A DNA stretch of 9,817 bases from Anaerolineales bacterium UBA6128 (GCA_002423325.1 DIVQ01000140.1:1-9817); one strand, 5' to 3'; shown: positions 1 through 6,266, counted from the first letter of the stretch. Numbers and translations: made by a program. The notes: generated from the letters alone by a model not told the origin.

Positions 1-1784
1 TGCTCGAGGTCGTGCTCGAGAGTGGCGCGTCGACGTTGGCCGATATGGAGATTCTGTCGATCGGCGTGCGGCCGGAGACCGGTCTGGCCAAGGCCGCCGA
101 GCTGACGCTGGGACCGCGCGGGCACATCGTGGTGGACGAGGTGATGCGCACGTCCGATCCCGACATCTATGCTGTGGGCGATGCCATTCAGGTATTCAAT
201 CCGATCACCGGACAACCGACGGCCGTGCCGTTGGCCGGTCCGGCCAACCGCCAGGCGCGCATCGCGGCTGAGCACATCACCGGACGCGCCAACCCTTACC
301 GCGGCACGATCGGCGCCTCCATCGTCAAGGTGTTCGATCTGACCCTCGGACGGGTAGGCTGCTCGAGCGGCGAGTTGCACAGGGCGGGGGTGCCCTTTGC
401 CGTGAGCATCACACACGGCCAGGACCACGCCGGCTATTACCCCGGCTCCACGCCACAGACGCTCAAGCTGCTCTACGCGACCGAGACAGGCAAGCTGCTG
501 GGCGCCCAGGTTGTGGGCTATAGCGCGGTCGATCGCACGACGGACAGCCTGGCAGTCGCGATCACGGCTGGAATGACCGTCTACGACCTGGAGCACTTGG
601 AACTGGTGTATGCCCCGCCGTACGGCAGCGCCAAGGACCTGGTGAACGTGGCCGGATTTGTGGCGGCCAATGCGCTGCGCGGCGACACCAGGCTGGTGCA
701 GTGGGATCAGGTTGAGGCGCTGGCCAGGACGGGCGAGTACCGCATCCTGGATGTGGTCACCGACATCGAGTGGGAGTTGGGCAGCATCCCCGGGGCCGTA
801 CACATCCCCTACACCGAGCTGCGCGAGCGCATCGACGAACTGCCAAGGGACGTCAAGTGGATCGTGTACTGTCGCGTGGGGCGGCGCGGCTATGTGGTTG
901 AGCGCGCCATGCGGCAGCGCGGCTATGACGTCTACAACCTGACGGGTGGCTATAACACCTGGAGCGTCGCCACCGAAGCGCAGACCAACTTTGCACCGTG
1001 GACGCCCGCTGAGGCGGTCGCCGCGGCGCCCAAGGAGACCGCCATGCCTGTCGAACCCAGCACGACCGTCGAGTTGAACGCCTGCGGGCTGCAGTGCCCC
1101 GGGCCCATCCTGGCTGTGTTCCACAAGATGAAGGAACTGAAGGAGGGCGAGGTGCTGAGCGTGCAGGCCACCGACCCCGGCTTTAAGCGCGACGTGGGCG
1201 CCTGGGCTGAGCGAACCGGCAACCGCCTGCTCGATGTGCAGCAGGAGGGCGCCAAGATCACGGCGCATCTGCAAAAGGGCAGCGGCCAGCCGGCGGCCTC
1301 GCAGACCAGCGGCTCTACGGCCAAGGCCATGGTCGTCTTTGACGGCGACCTTGACCACGCGATGGCGGCGTTCATCATCGCCAACGGGGCGGCGGCCATG
1401 GGACAGCAGGTCAGCGTATTCTTTACCTTCTGGGGCCTCAATATCCTGCGGCGTCACGACCCCAAGCCGGTCGCAAAGACCTTTATCGAGCGGATGTTCG
1501 GCTGGATGATGCCCAGGGGGGCGCGCGCGCTCAAGCTCTCCAAGCTCAATATGGGGGGGCTGGGCACCGCGATGATGAAGGGCGTGATGAAGAGCAAGAA
1601 CATCGACTCGCTGGACACGCTCATTCGCACCGCGCAGGAGAACGGCGTGCGCCTGATCGCTTGCCAGATGACGATGGACATGATGGGCATCAAGGCCGAA
1701 GAGCTGATCGACGGCGTGGAGCTGGGCGGCGTGGCCACCTTCCTGAACGAGGTGGACAAGAGCAACGCGGCGCTTTTCATCTAG
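1..1784 (+). CDS. Multidomain FAD/NAD(P) disulfide reductase-rhodanese-TusA-DsrE fusion (5' end outside window)
   Basis: The frame is open at the left edge, so the N-terminal FAD/NAD-binding part and its redox cysteine are missing; about 594 codons are visible. Residue numbers count from the GTG at 12. Residues 1-90 are the end of the flavin/NAD domain, with the second FAD motif TSDPDIYAVGDA at 47-58. Residues 95-215 form the dimerisation domain and end with APPYGSAKD, as in CoA-disulfide reductases. Residues 225-320 are a rhodanese domain with active-site loop CRVGRRG (Cys287). Residues 352-421 are a TusA/SirA domain with CGLQCPGP (Cys358, Cys362). Residues 438-590 resemble the DsrE/DsrF-like family, with a candidate conserved Cys551. 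Related CoA-disulfide and persulfide reductases with a rhodanese tail reduce CoA or low-molecular-weight persulfides. Here the tail domains probably relay sulfane sulfur between cysteines in the cytoplasm. The exact substrate is inference. Confidence 0.88.
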   Translation, partial: LEVVLESGASTLADMEILSIGVRPETGLAKAAELTLGPRGHIVVDEVMRTSDPDIYAVGDAIQVFNPITGQPTAVPLAGPANRQARIAAEHITGRANPYRGTIGASIVKVFDLTLGRVGCSSGELHRAGVPFAVSITHGQDHAGYYPGSTPQTLKLLYATETGKLLGAQVVGYSAVDRTTDSLAVAITAGMTVYDLEHLELVYAPPYGSAKDLVNVAGFVAANALRGDTRLVQWDQVEALARTGEYRILDVVTDIEWELGSIPGAVHIPYTELRERIDELPRDVKWIVYCRVGRRGYVVERAMRQRGYDVYNLTGGYNTWSVATEAQTNFAPWTPAEAVAAAPKETAMPVEPSTTVELNACGLQCPGPILAVFHKMKELKEGEVLSVQATDPGFKRDVGAWAERTGNRLLDVQQEGAKITAHLQKGSGQPAASQTSGSTAKAMVVFDGDLDHAMAAFIIANGAAAMGQQVSVFFTFWGLNILRRHDPKPVAKTFIERMFGWMMPRGARALKLSKLNMGGLGTAMMKGVMKSKNIDSLDTLIRTAQENGVRLIACQMTMDMMGIKAEELIDGVELGGVATFLNEVDKSNAALFI

Positions 1785-1805
1785 GCGCACAGCCGAATCG
1801 ATACG

Positions 1806-1841
1806 CAAGCCCCCGAGGCGCTCAGGCGCTTCGGGGGCTTG
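1806..1841 (+). terminator. Strong hairpin terminator after the sulfur-trafficking gene
   Basis: Arms CAAGCCCCCGA (1806-1816) and TCGGGGGCTTG (1831-1841) are perfect reverse complements over 11 bp. The stem continues inward with G-T, G-C, C-G, G-C and C-G pairs to a TCAG loop at 1822-1825. A short T-rich run, TTTGTGT, follows on the plus strand. The hairpin begins 21 bases after the stop codon, so it fits an intrinsic terminator for the plus-strand gene. It also lies downstream of the convergent purO-like gene, but that side lacks a T-run, so two-way action is less certain. Confidence 0.85.
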
Positions 1842-1909
1842 TTTGTGTGGCGTCGTCCAGGCGGGCAAGCGCTGATCACCGATGGCACAGATGAACGCAT
1901 GGCGCGCAC

Positions 1910-1973
1910 GGGCCTGCAGGCCCATGCCGTGGCAGCACGTCGGCTGAAGCCGGTTCGGGCGGGGCTAGCCCGC
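1910..1973. repeat. Cluster of short GC-rich palindromes between convergent genes
   Basis: Four small inverted repeats lie within 64 bases. A perfect 14-bp palindrome, GGGCCTGCAGGCCC, is at 1910-1923. TGCC/GGCA lies at 1925-1934. CGGC/GCCG with a TGAA loop lies at 1941-1952. GCGGG/CCCGC lies at 1959-1973 around a CTAG centre. The last one covers the stop codon of the purO-like gene (1965-1967 on the plus strand). There is no T-run, so this is not a classical terminator. It resembles REP-like intergenic palindrome clusters, but copies elsewhere in the genome cannot be checked here. Confidence 0.5.
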
Positions 1974-2570
1974 GGCCGTCGCCATGCGCAACTGGCCGCC
2001 CTCGAGCGTCGCCGCCAGCGCAGCCACGGGGCGCTCGTATTCGCAGTCGTAGATGGCGTGTGCAAGCGCCTCGGGCGTGTCGCCGGTGAGTGCAATGGGC
2101 GTGGGCGCCGTGCGCTCATAGGTCGCGATCAGCAACGCCTCTCCGGCGGCGGGCTGTACCCGCTGAACCGTCAGGCGGTCGGCGGCGATGATGGCCAGCC
2201 AGGCCTCCTGGTTCGCTGCGTCGAGCGCGGCAACCACGCGCGGGGTGTTGAGCTGGTCATGCTCATAGTCCAGCGCGAGGAGCGGCAGCGCCAGAGCATC
2301 GCGCAGGCCGTAGCCGGCCTGTACCTTTTCGATCATCGGGTCTACCTGGCTGCCGTTTGCCACGATCAGGACGTCGCCCGCCGTTCGCAGGCAGTTGTAT
2401 GCGATGTAGGGGTTGTCCGACGGGAGCGCGTCCGGCGTGGGCAGCACCATCGCGCGATCGGCGCCCAGCACGATGCGGCGGTTGGGGAACGAGCGCGATG
2501 ACACGCGGTAGCCGGCGTACCAGGTTCCGGCCGCTGTGCGGCCCACAATCACGAATCGACCAATATACAT
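1965..2570 (-). CDS. purO: PurO-type IMP cyclohydrolase
   Basis: The product is 201 aa, matching the roughly 200-residue PurO family known mainly from archaea. PurO closes the ring of FAICAR to give IMP, the last step of purine synthesis, in the cytoplasm. Motifs shared with archaeal PurO as I recall it are MYIGR at the N-terminus, YRVSSRSFPNR (21-31), NPYIAYNC (53-60), NGSQVDPMIEKV (72-83) and LALDYEHDQLNTPR (98-111). The frame extends 35 codons upstream, but the ATG at 2570 is chosen because family homology begins there and GGAGG lies 4 bases before it. No transformylase domain (as in PurH) is present, so FAICAR must be made by another enzyme. The gene lies 70 bp downstream of a UroD-like gene on the same strand and is probably cotranscribed with it. 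Family assignment is firm. Activity in this organism is inferred. Confidence 0.87.
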   Translation of the reverse strand: MYIGRFVIVGRTAAGTWYAGYRVSSRSFPNRRIVLGADRAMVLPTPDALPSDNPYIAYNCLRTAGDVLIVANGSQVDPMIEKVQAGYGLRDALALPLLALDYEHDQLNTPRVVAALDAANQEAWLAIIAADRLTVQRVQPAAGEALLIATYERTAPTPIALTGDTPEALAHAIYDCEYERPVAALAATLEGGQLRMATAAG

Positions 2571-2574
2571 ACGG

Positions 2575-2579
2575 CCTCC
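2575..2579 (-). promoter_or_regulatory. Shine-Dalgarno site deciding the purO start
   Basis: CCTCC on the plus strand reads GGAGG on the minus strand, 4 bases before the ATG at 2570. It supports the short form beginning MYIGR over the 35-codon longer reading frame. Confidence 0.75.
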
Positions 2580-2585
2580 GTTCCA

Positions 2586-2640
2586 AACGCTGCCCCGCCG
2601 CCGTACGCAAGCACGTGGCAGCGGCGCGGCAGTCAGCGTT
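2586..2640 (-). repeat. Imperfect inverted repeat between the UroD-like and purO genes
   Basis: The outer arms AACGCTG (2586-2592) and CAGCGTT (2634-2640) match over 7 bp. The inner arms at 2593-2601 and 2621-2629 pair over 9 positions with one C-C mismatch, leaving a 4-base bulge at 2630-2633 and a 19-base loop. The structure begins directly after the UroD-like stop codon in the direction of transcription and ends 7 bases before the purO ribosome site. No T-run follows. It is more likely an intercistronic RNA structure (stabilising or partly attenuating) than a full terminator. Confidence 0.55.
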
Positions 2641-3702
2641 CTATTGGCACCACCCGTGCTCGTAGCCCGTCTCATACATGGCCACGATATTCTCGGCGGG
2701 GCTGACGGCCTGGATGTTGTGGCAGGGCGCGATGATATAGCCGCCGCCGGCGCCCAGGATGCGCAGGTTGTCGAGCACCTCTTGGCGCACCTCGTCTACG
2801 CTGCCAAAGGCCAGCGTGTACTGGTTATCGACCCCGCCGTGAAAGACGATCTGCTCGCCAAAGTCGCGCTTGAGGCCCTCGCGCTCCATGCCCGTACAGC
2901 GCCACTGGATGGGGTTGAGCACGTCGATGCCCGCGGCGATCATGTCGGGAATAATGCGGCGCACGGCCCCATCGCTGTGATGAAACACATATGCCCCGGC
3001 GCTGTGCGCCAGATCGATCATGCGCTTCATGCGCGGCAACAGGAACTCGTGGATTTGCCTGGGTGAGAACATCAGCGATTCTTGGCTGCCCATGTCCTCG
3101 GCCACATAGCTGATCATCACCTTGCCCGGGATGGCGTCATAGATGCGCTCGGTGCCCTTGTAGGCCAGGTCAAACAGTTTGTCGAGGCAGTAGTGCACGA
3201 TCTCGGGGTTGAGGGCCAGGTCCATAAAGGCCTGCTCCTGACCGCGCAGGCTCTTGTAGGTCAGGAAGGGCTCAGAGCCGCCGCCGCGGATGGGATAGTC
3301 CTCCAGGCCGACGATCTGGTTCGGAACGTCAGAGTAGTCCCACCAGTCGGGGTCTGGCCAGTGATAGTTGGCCGCGATCTCTTGGACCGAGTCGTATTGC
3401 GCCAGCGGATTGACGGCCACCTCGGAATAGGTGCCCACGCCATAGTCGGCGATGCGGTGCTGAATGCCGAACACGTCCTGTCCGTCGGGGAGGGCTGGGC
3501 CCACATAGCGACCACTTACCGTCACAACCCTGTCGATGTGCAGGCGCCGGTACATCTCGGCATCGTCGCTCACGCCGAGGTACGCCTTGAGCTTGTCGCG
3601 CGCTTCGGTCGTGGACCAATAATCCATCGGCACGCGGTCGGGTTTTTGACGGGTGAGCACGGCCAGCCAACGTTCGCGCGGTGTCATCGATTCCTTTGGC
3701 AT
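2641..3702 (-). CDS. Uroporphyrinogen decarboxylase-superfamily protein (methyltransferase-like, substrate unknown)
   Basis: The 353-aa product has the look of the broad UroD/MtaA/CmuA superfamily. It has the opening MTPRERWLAVLTRQKPDRVP (6-25), common in these uncharacterised members. A central FHHSDG (240-245) sits before IPDMIAAGIDVLNPIQ, and FHGGVDNQ (287-294) and GGYIIAPCHNIQ (320-331) follow. Corrinoid-linked methyltransferases of the superfamily bind zinc with an H-x-C...C pattern. Here the visible pattern is His241-x-Ser243 with Cys327, so the first Cys appears replaced by Ser. True heme-pathway UroD is unlikely because the sequence fits the divergent branch. The ATG at 3702 is chosen because AGGAGG lies 4 bases upstream and the longer frame would start at or before the promoter. 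It is first in an apparent operon with purO. No substrate can be named. Confidence 0.82.
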   Translation of the reverse strand: MPKESMTPRERWLAVLTRQKPDRVPMDYWSTTEARDKLKAYLGVSDDAEMYRRLHIDRVVTVSGRYVGPALPDGQDVFGIQHRIADYGVGTYSEVAVNPLAQYDSVQEIAANYHWPDPDWWDYSDVPNQIVGLEDYPIRGGGSEPFLTYKSLRGQEQAFMDLALNPEIVHYCLDKLFDLAYKGTERIYDAIPGKVMISYVAEDMGSQESLMFSPRQIHEFLLPRMKRMIDLAHSAGAYVFHHSDGAVRRIIPDMIAAGIDVLNPIQWRCTGMEREGLKRDFGEQIVFHGGVDNQYTLAFGSVDEVRQEVLDNLRILGAGGGYIIAPCHNIQAVSPAENIVAMYETGYEHGWCQ

Positions 3703-3706
3703 GTGG

Positions 3707-3712
3707 CCTCCT
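3707..3712 (-). promoter_or_regulatory. Shine-Dalgarno site of the UroD-like gene
   Basis: CCTCCT on the plus strand reads AGGAGG on the minus strand, a full consensus site 4 bases before the ATG at 3702. It fixes that start against an in-frame upstream start at 3765. Confidence 0.8.
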
Positions 3713-3736
3713 GTTGAGCCATGGGTGGACGGCCGG

Positions 3737-3765
3737 AGTATAGCGCGCGGGGTTGAGGGCGTCAA
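3737..3765 (-). promoter_or_regulatory. Sigma70-type promoter for the UroD-like/purO operon
   Basis: On the minus strand, a -35 box TTGACG (plus-strand 3760-3765) and a -10 box TATACT (3737-3742) are separated by exactly 17 bp. Each differs from consensus by one base. Transcription would start near 3730, giving a leader of about 28 bases before the ATG at 3702. Confidence 0.72.
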
Positions 3766-3788
3766 GCCGCGTTGGCAGGCCCTGATTC

Positions 3789-3817
3789 TTGACAGAGACC
3801 CGGCACGGGTGTATCAT
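3789..3817 (+). promoter_or_regulatory. Sigma70-type promoter for the ATP synthase operon
   Basis: A perfect -35 box TTGACA (3789-3794) and a -10 box TATCAT (3812-3817, one mismatch from TATAAT) are separated by 17 bp. The predicted start near 3824 leaves a leader of about 75 bases before the first gene at 3899. It faces away from the UroD-like promoter; the two -35 boxes are 23 bp apart. Confidence 0.78.
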
Positions 3818-3898
3818 TTTGGGCGTTGTTGTTACGTAGAGCAGGCCTCTCAATCCCCATGCGCCCGCACCGCTTTGCCCACCACGAGCAGAGGAGTT

Positions 3899-4405
3899 AT
3901 GAAGCGCTTAGGCCACGACCTGCAGCTAGCCACCGAATTGGGCTTGAGCATGGGTCTGATGGCCGCAGGCTGGACGCTGCTAGGCCTGTGGCTGGGTATA
4001 CGGCTGGATGACAGGCTCGGCACGCAACCGATTGCGACGTTGCTGCTGCTGCTGGCAGGGGTGGCGGCGGGCCAGTTGTCGATGTTGCGCGTGGTGGCGC
4101 GGGCGCGTCAGCGGCTGGGAACCGACGCCAAACATGTGATGAGCGCCAGCGATGCAGTTCGCGTGCTGCGCACGGCGATCGCGATCCTGCTGCTCCTGGT
4201 GGTGCCTGTCCCGTTGGGTCTGGTATTGGGCGTCTGGCTGGATGCGCGCCTGGGCACGCGGTTGGTCTTTACGTTACTGCTGTCGATGGGTTGTCTGGGA
4301 GCCGGACTGTACGGCGCGGTGCGTATCGCGCGTTCGCAGTCGCCCGGGAGCAGCGCCAACCAGGAACAGCCGGGCACCCATGCGGGTGCGGATGACGCTC
4401 GCTGA
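3899..4405 (+). CDS. AtpZ/AtpI-like ATP synthase assembly protein with internal duplication
   Basis: The product is 168 aa and is the first gene of the operon, the usual place of atpI/atpZ, which help c-ring assembly or Mg2+ supply. Single AtpZ proteins are usually about 70-100 aa with two membrane helices. Here two such units follow each other. Residues 28-67 and 106-145 align without gaps, with about 18 of 40 residues identical. Both copies share LG-x-x-LD-x-RLGT (32-42 and 110-120) followed by TLLL. Four hydrophobic segments lie near 15-35, 44-64, 91-113 and 122-142. The tail (146-168) is polar. The ATG at 3899 has GAGGAG at 3891-3896, which is close (2 bases), but homology begins there and the frame upstream crosses the promoter. 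The gene ends 77 bases before atpB. The role is inferred from position and topology. Confidence 0.72.
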   Translation: MKRLGHDLQLATELGLSMGLMAAGWTLLGLWLGIRLDDRLGTQPIATLLLLLAGVAAGQLSMLRVVARARQRLGTDAKHVMSASDAVRVLRTAIAILLLLVVPVPLGLVLGVWLDARLGTRLVFTLLLSMGCLGAGLYGAVRIARSQSPGSSANQEQPGTHAGADDAR

Positions 4406-4482
4406 GCCGGGTGCGCACGCACTGTGGATGATCCGAAAACAAAGCTTTCGAGGCTGCGGTTGTTGAGGCAAGTGTCAGACAG

Positions 4483-5490
4483 ATGAAGGCGAACAAGATC
4501 AAACGCGCTCCGCAGAGCGCAGATTCGCCCAAGCCGGGTGCCAAGCGCCTCCGGCGTTACGTGCTGTGGGGGGCCGTGAGCGTCCTGGTTCTGGCCGACC
4601 TCTTTGGGCCACTGCGCGTGCGTGAAGTTCGCGTAGAGTTGGCTGCCGAGGAGCTTTTTCGCATCGGCGGGCTGCGCGTGACCAACAGCCTGGTCTCGGC
4701 CTGGATCGTCATGGTGGTGCTGATTGTGCTGGCGCTGGTGGCACGGCGTCATCTGGTCGATACCCCCAAGCCTCGCTCGTTGCAGAACATCTTTGAGACC
4801 GCCTTTGAGATGCTCTCCAGTTTCATGCAGGGCTCCGTCGGAGAAAAGGCGCGCGCTTTCTTCCCGTTTGTGGCGACGCTGTTCATCTATATCCTGTTCC
4901 TGAACTGGTTCGGGCTGCTGCCGGGAGTGGGCAGTATCGGATTCTGGAGCAACGAGGGGGGCGAACGGGTATTCCGGCCCCTGCTGCGTGCCGCCACCAG
5001 CGATATGAGCACGACGCTGGCGCTGGCGATCTGCGCCGTAATAGGTATGCAGGCCTATGGGATACGTTTTCTGGGTGTCAGGGGCTATGGATCGCGTTTT
5101 CTGGCGATTGACAAGTTTGTCGAGTTCTTCCGAGCCTCGGCTCGCGGCCAAAGTGCCAGTGCCAGTCTGCTCTTGCGCGGGGTTTTAGATGTTTTTATAG
5201 GCGTTCTCGAGCTGTTTGAAGAGTTGACAAAAATATTCTCTTTTGCGTTTCGATTGTTCGGTAATGTGTTCGCGGGCGAGGTACTGTTGCTCGTATTGGC
5301 GTTCCTGGTGCCGTTTCTGGCGTCGTTGCCCTTTATGTTGCTCGAGATGTTCGTCGGTCTGATCCAGGCCTTTATCTTTGCCACGCTGACGACCGCGTTT
5401 CTGGGCAAGGCGACGACCGGTCATGCCCCGCAGGCTGCCTCGAATGCAGCGTCTCTCGCTTCGCTAGAGGGTGATCATCCCAATCAGTAG
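4483..5490 (+). CDS. atpB: F1Fo ATP synthase subunit a
   Basis: This is the 335-aa membrane stator subunit that forms the proton half-channels against the c-ring. The essential arginine of helix 5 is Arg257 in FAFRLFGNVFAGE (254-266). Glu266 occupies the place of E. coli Glu219. Gln295 in GLIQAFIFATLT matches E. coli Gln252. The position of E. coli His245 is Glu288 here. The protein is longer than the usual 230-280 aa. Residues 1-60 add a basic N-terminus and an extra hydrophobic segment at 26-42 before the common TNSLVSAWIVMVVL helix (67-80). A polar tail of about 25 residues follows the last helix. The upstream site is weak: GAGG at 4465-4468 lies 14 bases before the ATG. The start is therefore less certain than the identity. 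Confidence 0.93.
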   Translation: MKANKIKRAPQSADSPKPGAKRLRRYVLWGAVSVLVLADLFGPLRVREVRVELAAEELFRIGGLRVTNSLVSAWIVMVVLIVLALVARRHLVDTPKPRSLQNIFETAFEMLSSFMQGSVGEKARAFFPFVATLFIYILFLNWFGLLPGVGSIGFWSNEGGERVFRPLLRAATSDMSTTLALAICAVIGMQAYGIRFLGVRGYGSRFLAIDKFVEFFRASARGQSASASLLLRGVLDVFIGVLELFEELTKIFSFAFRLFGNVFAGEVLLLVLAFLVPFLASLPFMLLEMFVGLIQAFIFATLTTAFLGKATTGHAPQAASNAASLASLEGDHPNQ

Positions 5491-5495
5491 TCAAC

Positions 5496-5501
5496 AAGGA
5501 G
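5496..5501 (+). promoter_or_regulatory. Strong Shine-Dalgarno site of atpE
   Basis: AAGGAG lies 7 bases before the atpE ATG at 5509, the best-spaced ribosome site in the operon. This fits the need to make many c subunits for each enzyme. Confidence 0.7.
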
Positions 5502-5508
5502 TCCTGCT

Positions 5509-5733
5509 ATGGAAATCAGCCGGGATCTGGTGGCCGGTCTGACAATCGCGCTCGGGGGTTTTGGTCCCGCAATGGCTATTGGCAAGATGGCGGCCGCGGC
5601 GATGGAATCGTTGGGGCGTAACCCCGAGTCTGCGGCGAGTATCAGCTCGACACTCATTCTGGCGCTGGCGTTCTGCGAGGCCATCGCCATCTATGCACTG
5701 GTGGTGGCGCTGGCCGTCAAGTTCGTCGGTTAG
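5509..5733 (+). CDS. atpE: F1Fo ATP synthase subunit c (proteolipid)
   Basis: The 74-aa product is a two-helix hairpin that forms the rotating membrane ring. Helix 1 is the glycine/alanine-rich stretch of residues 8-33. The polar loop contains GRNPE (36-40). Helix 2 carries the ion-binding carboxylate Glu57 in FCEAIAIYALVV (55-66). Na+-type subunits normally have Ser or Thr just after this Glu and a Gln in helix 1. Here the residues are Ala58 and Pro20, so the ring is predicted to carry protons. The length is normal for the family. The gene starts 18 bases after atpB, behind a strong AAGGAG site. Confidence 0.95.
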   Translation: MEISRDLVAGLTIALGGFGPAMAIGKMAAAAMESLGRNPESAASISSTLILALAFCEAIAIYALVVALAVKFVG

Positions 5734-5737
5734 CGTT

Positions 5738-5755
5738 GCTCCTGAGCACAGGAGC
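5738..5755 (+). promoter_or_regulatory. Hairpin at the atpE-atpF junction
   Basis: GCTCCT (5738-5743) and AGGAGC (5750-5755) form a perfect 6-bp stem with a 6-base loop, 4 bases after the atpE stop. The atpF ribosome site AAGGAG (5757-5762) begins one base after the hairpin. The left arm contains CTCCT, which could instead pair with AGGAG at 5758-5762 and block atpF translation. A role in keeping subunit b lower than subunit c is inference. Confidence 0.5.
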
Positions 5756-5756
5756 G

Positions 5757-5762
5757 AAGGAG
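5757..5762 (+). promoter_or_regulatory. Shine-Dalgarno site deciding the atpF TTG start
   Basis: AAGGAG stands 8 bases before TTG at 5771. No in-frame ATG lies near the beginning of b-subunit homology, so this site makes TTG the best start. Confidence 0.7.
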
Positions 5763-5770
5763 AACGGAAC

Positions 5771-6265
5771 TTGGGGGAACTGGGGATCGACCTCGGACTG
5801 CTGGTGTCCCAGGCCGTAAACTTTGGGCTCTTGTTGCTGGTGCTATACGCGGTGCTTTTCCGCCCTCTCACCAAGCGACTTGACGAACGCGCTGCGCGCG
5901 TCAAGAAGAGCTTGGAGGAGGCCGAAGCGGCCAAACAGGCGCTGGCCGATGCCGAGCGCAGCAAGGCCGAGATCTTGGAGGACGCACGACGCGAGGCGCG
6001 CGAGATTGTCGAGCGCGCTACACGCAGCGCCGAGCAGCAACAGCAGGAGATTGTGTCGCAGGCGCGGCAGGATGCGCATGACCTTGTCGTGCGTTCCCAT
6101 GAGCAGGCGGATCGGGAGATGCAGGAACGCAGGGTTACGCTGCAACAGCAGGTGGTAGACCTGGCGATCGCTTCGGCTTCGCGTCTGCTCGAGGAGAACC
6201 TCGACGATGCCAAGCAGCACGCGCTGGTAGCCAAGTTCATTACCGAAGTGGGTGGGATCAAGTAG
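5771..6265 (+). CDS. atpF: F1Fo ATP synthase subunit b (peripheral stalk)
   Basis: With a TTG start the product is 164 aa, normal for subunit b. It has a short lead (LGELGIDLGLLVSQ), then one membrane helix around residues 8-30, followed by LFRPLTKRLDER. A long charged Ala/Glu/Lys/Arg/Gln-rich stretch (about 32-130) should form the right-handed coiled-coil stalk. The C-terminal end, with VVDLAIASASRLLEENLDD, is the part that normally contacts delta. The same frame runs upstream inside atpE in another register, but that part is not b-like. The gene follows atpE by 37 bases, preceded by a hairpin and an AAGGAG site. It ends with TAG at 6263-6265, and the following delta gene is in the same reading frame. 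Confidence 0.92.
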   Translation: MGELGIDLGLLVSQAVNFGLLLLVLYAVLFRPLTKRLDERAARVKKSLEEAEAAKQALADAERSKAEILEDARREAREIVERATRSAEQQQQEIVSQARQDAHDLVVRSHEQADREMQERRVTLQQQVVDLAIASASRLLEENLDDAKQHALVAKFITEVGGIK

Positions 6266-6266
6266 C

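Noticed and set aside
1965..2675. Extended purO start at 2675
   Set aside because: The extra 35 residues are Arg-rich and unlike PurO, they overlap the end of the UroD-like gene, and a good ribosome site supports 2570.
3859..4011. Upstream ATG frame in the atp leader
   Set aside because: It has no ribosome site and mostly overlaps the AtpZ-like gene in another frame; the product is unrecognisable.
4374..4389. Perfect 6-bp hairpin GCACCC-ATGC-GGGTGC near the end of the AtpZ-like gene
   Set aside because: It lies inside the coding region, is short, and has no T-run. Such stems are expected by chance in GC-rich DNA.
4108..5151. Minus-strand open frame (347 codons) opposite the AtpZ-like gene and atpB
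   Set aside because: It has unnatural composition, no family resemblance, and spans two well-supported plus-strand genes.
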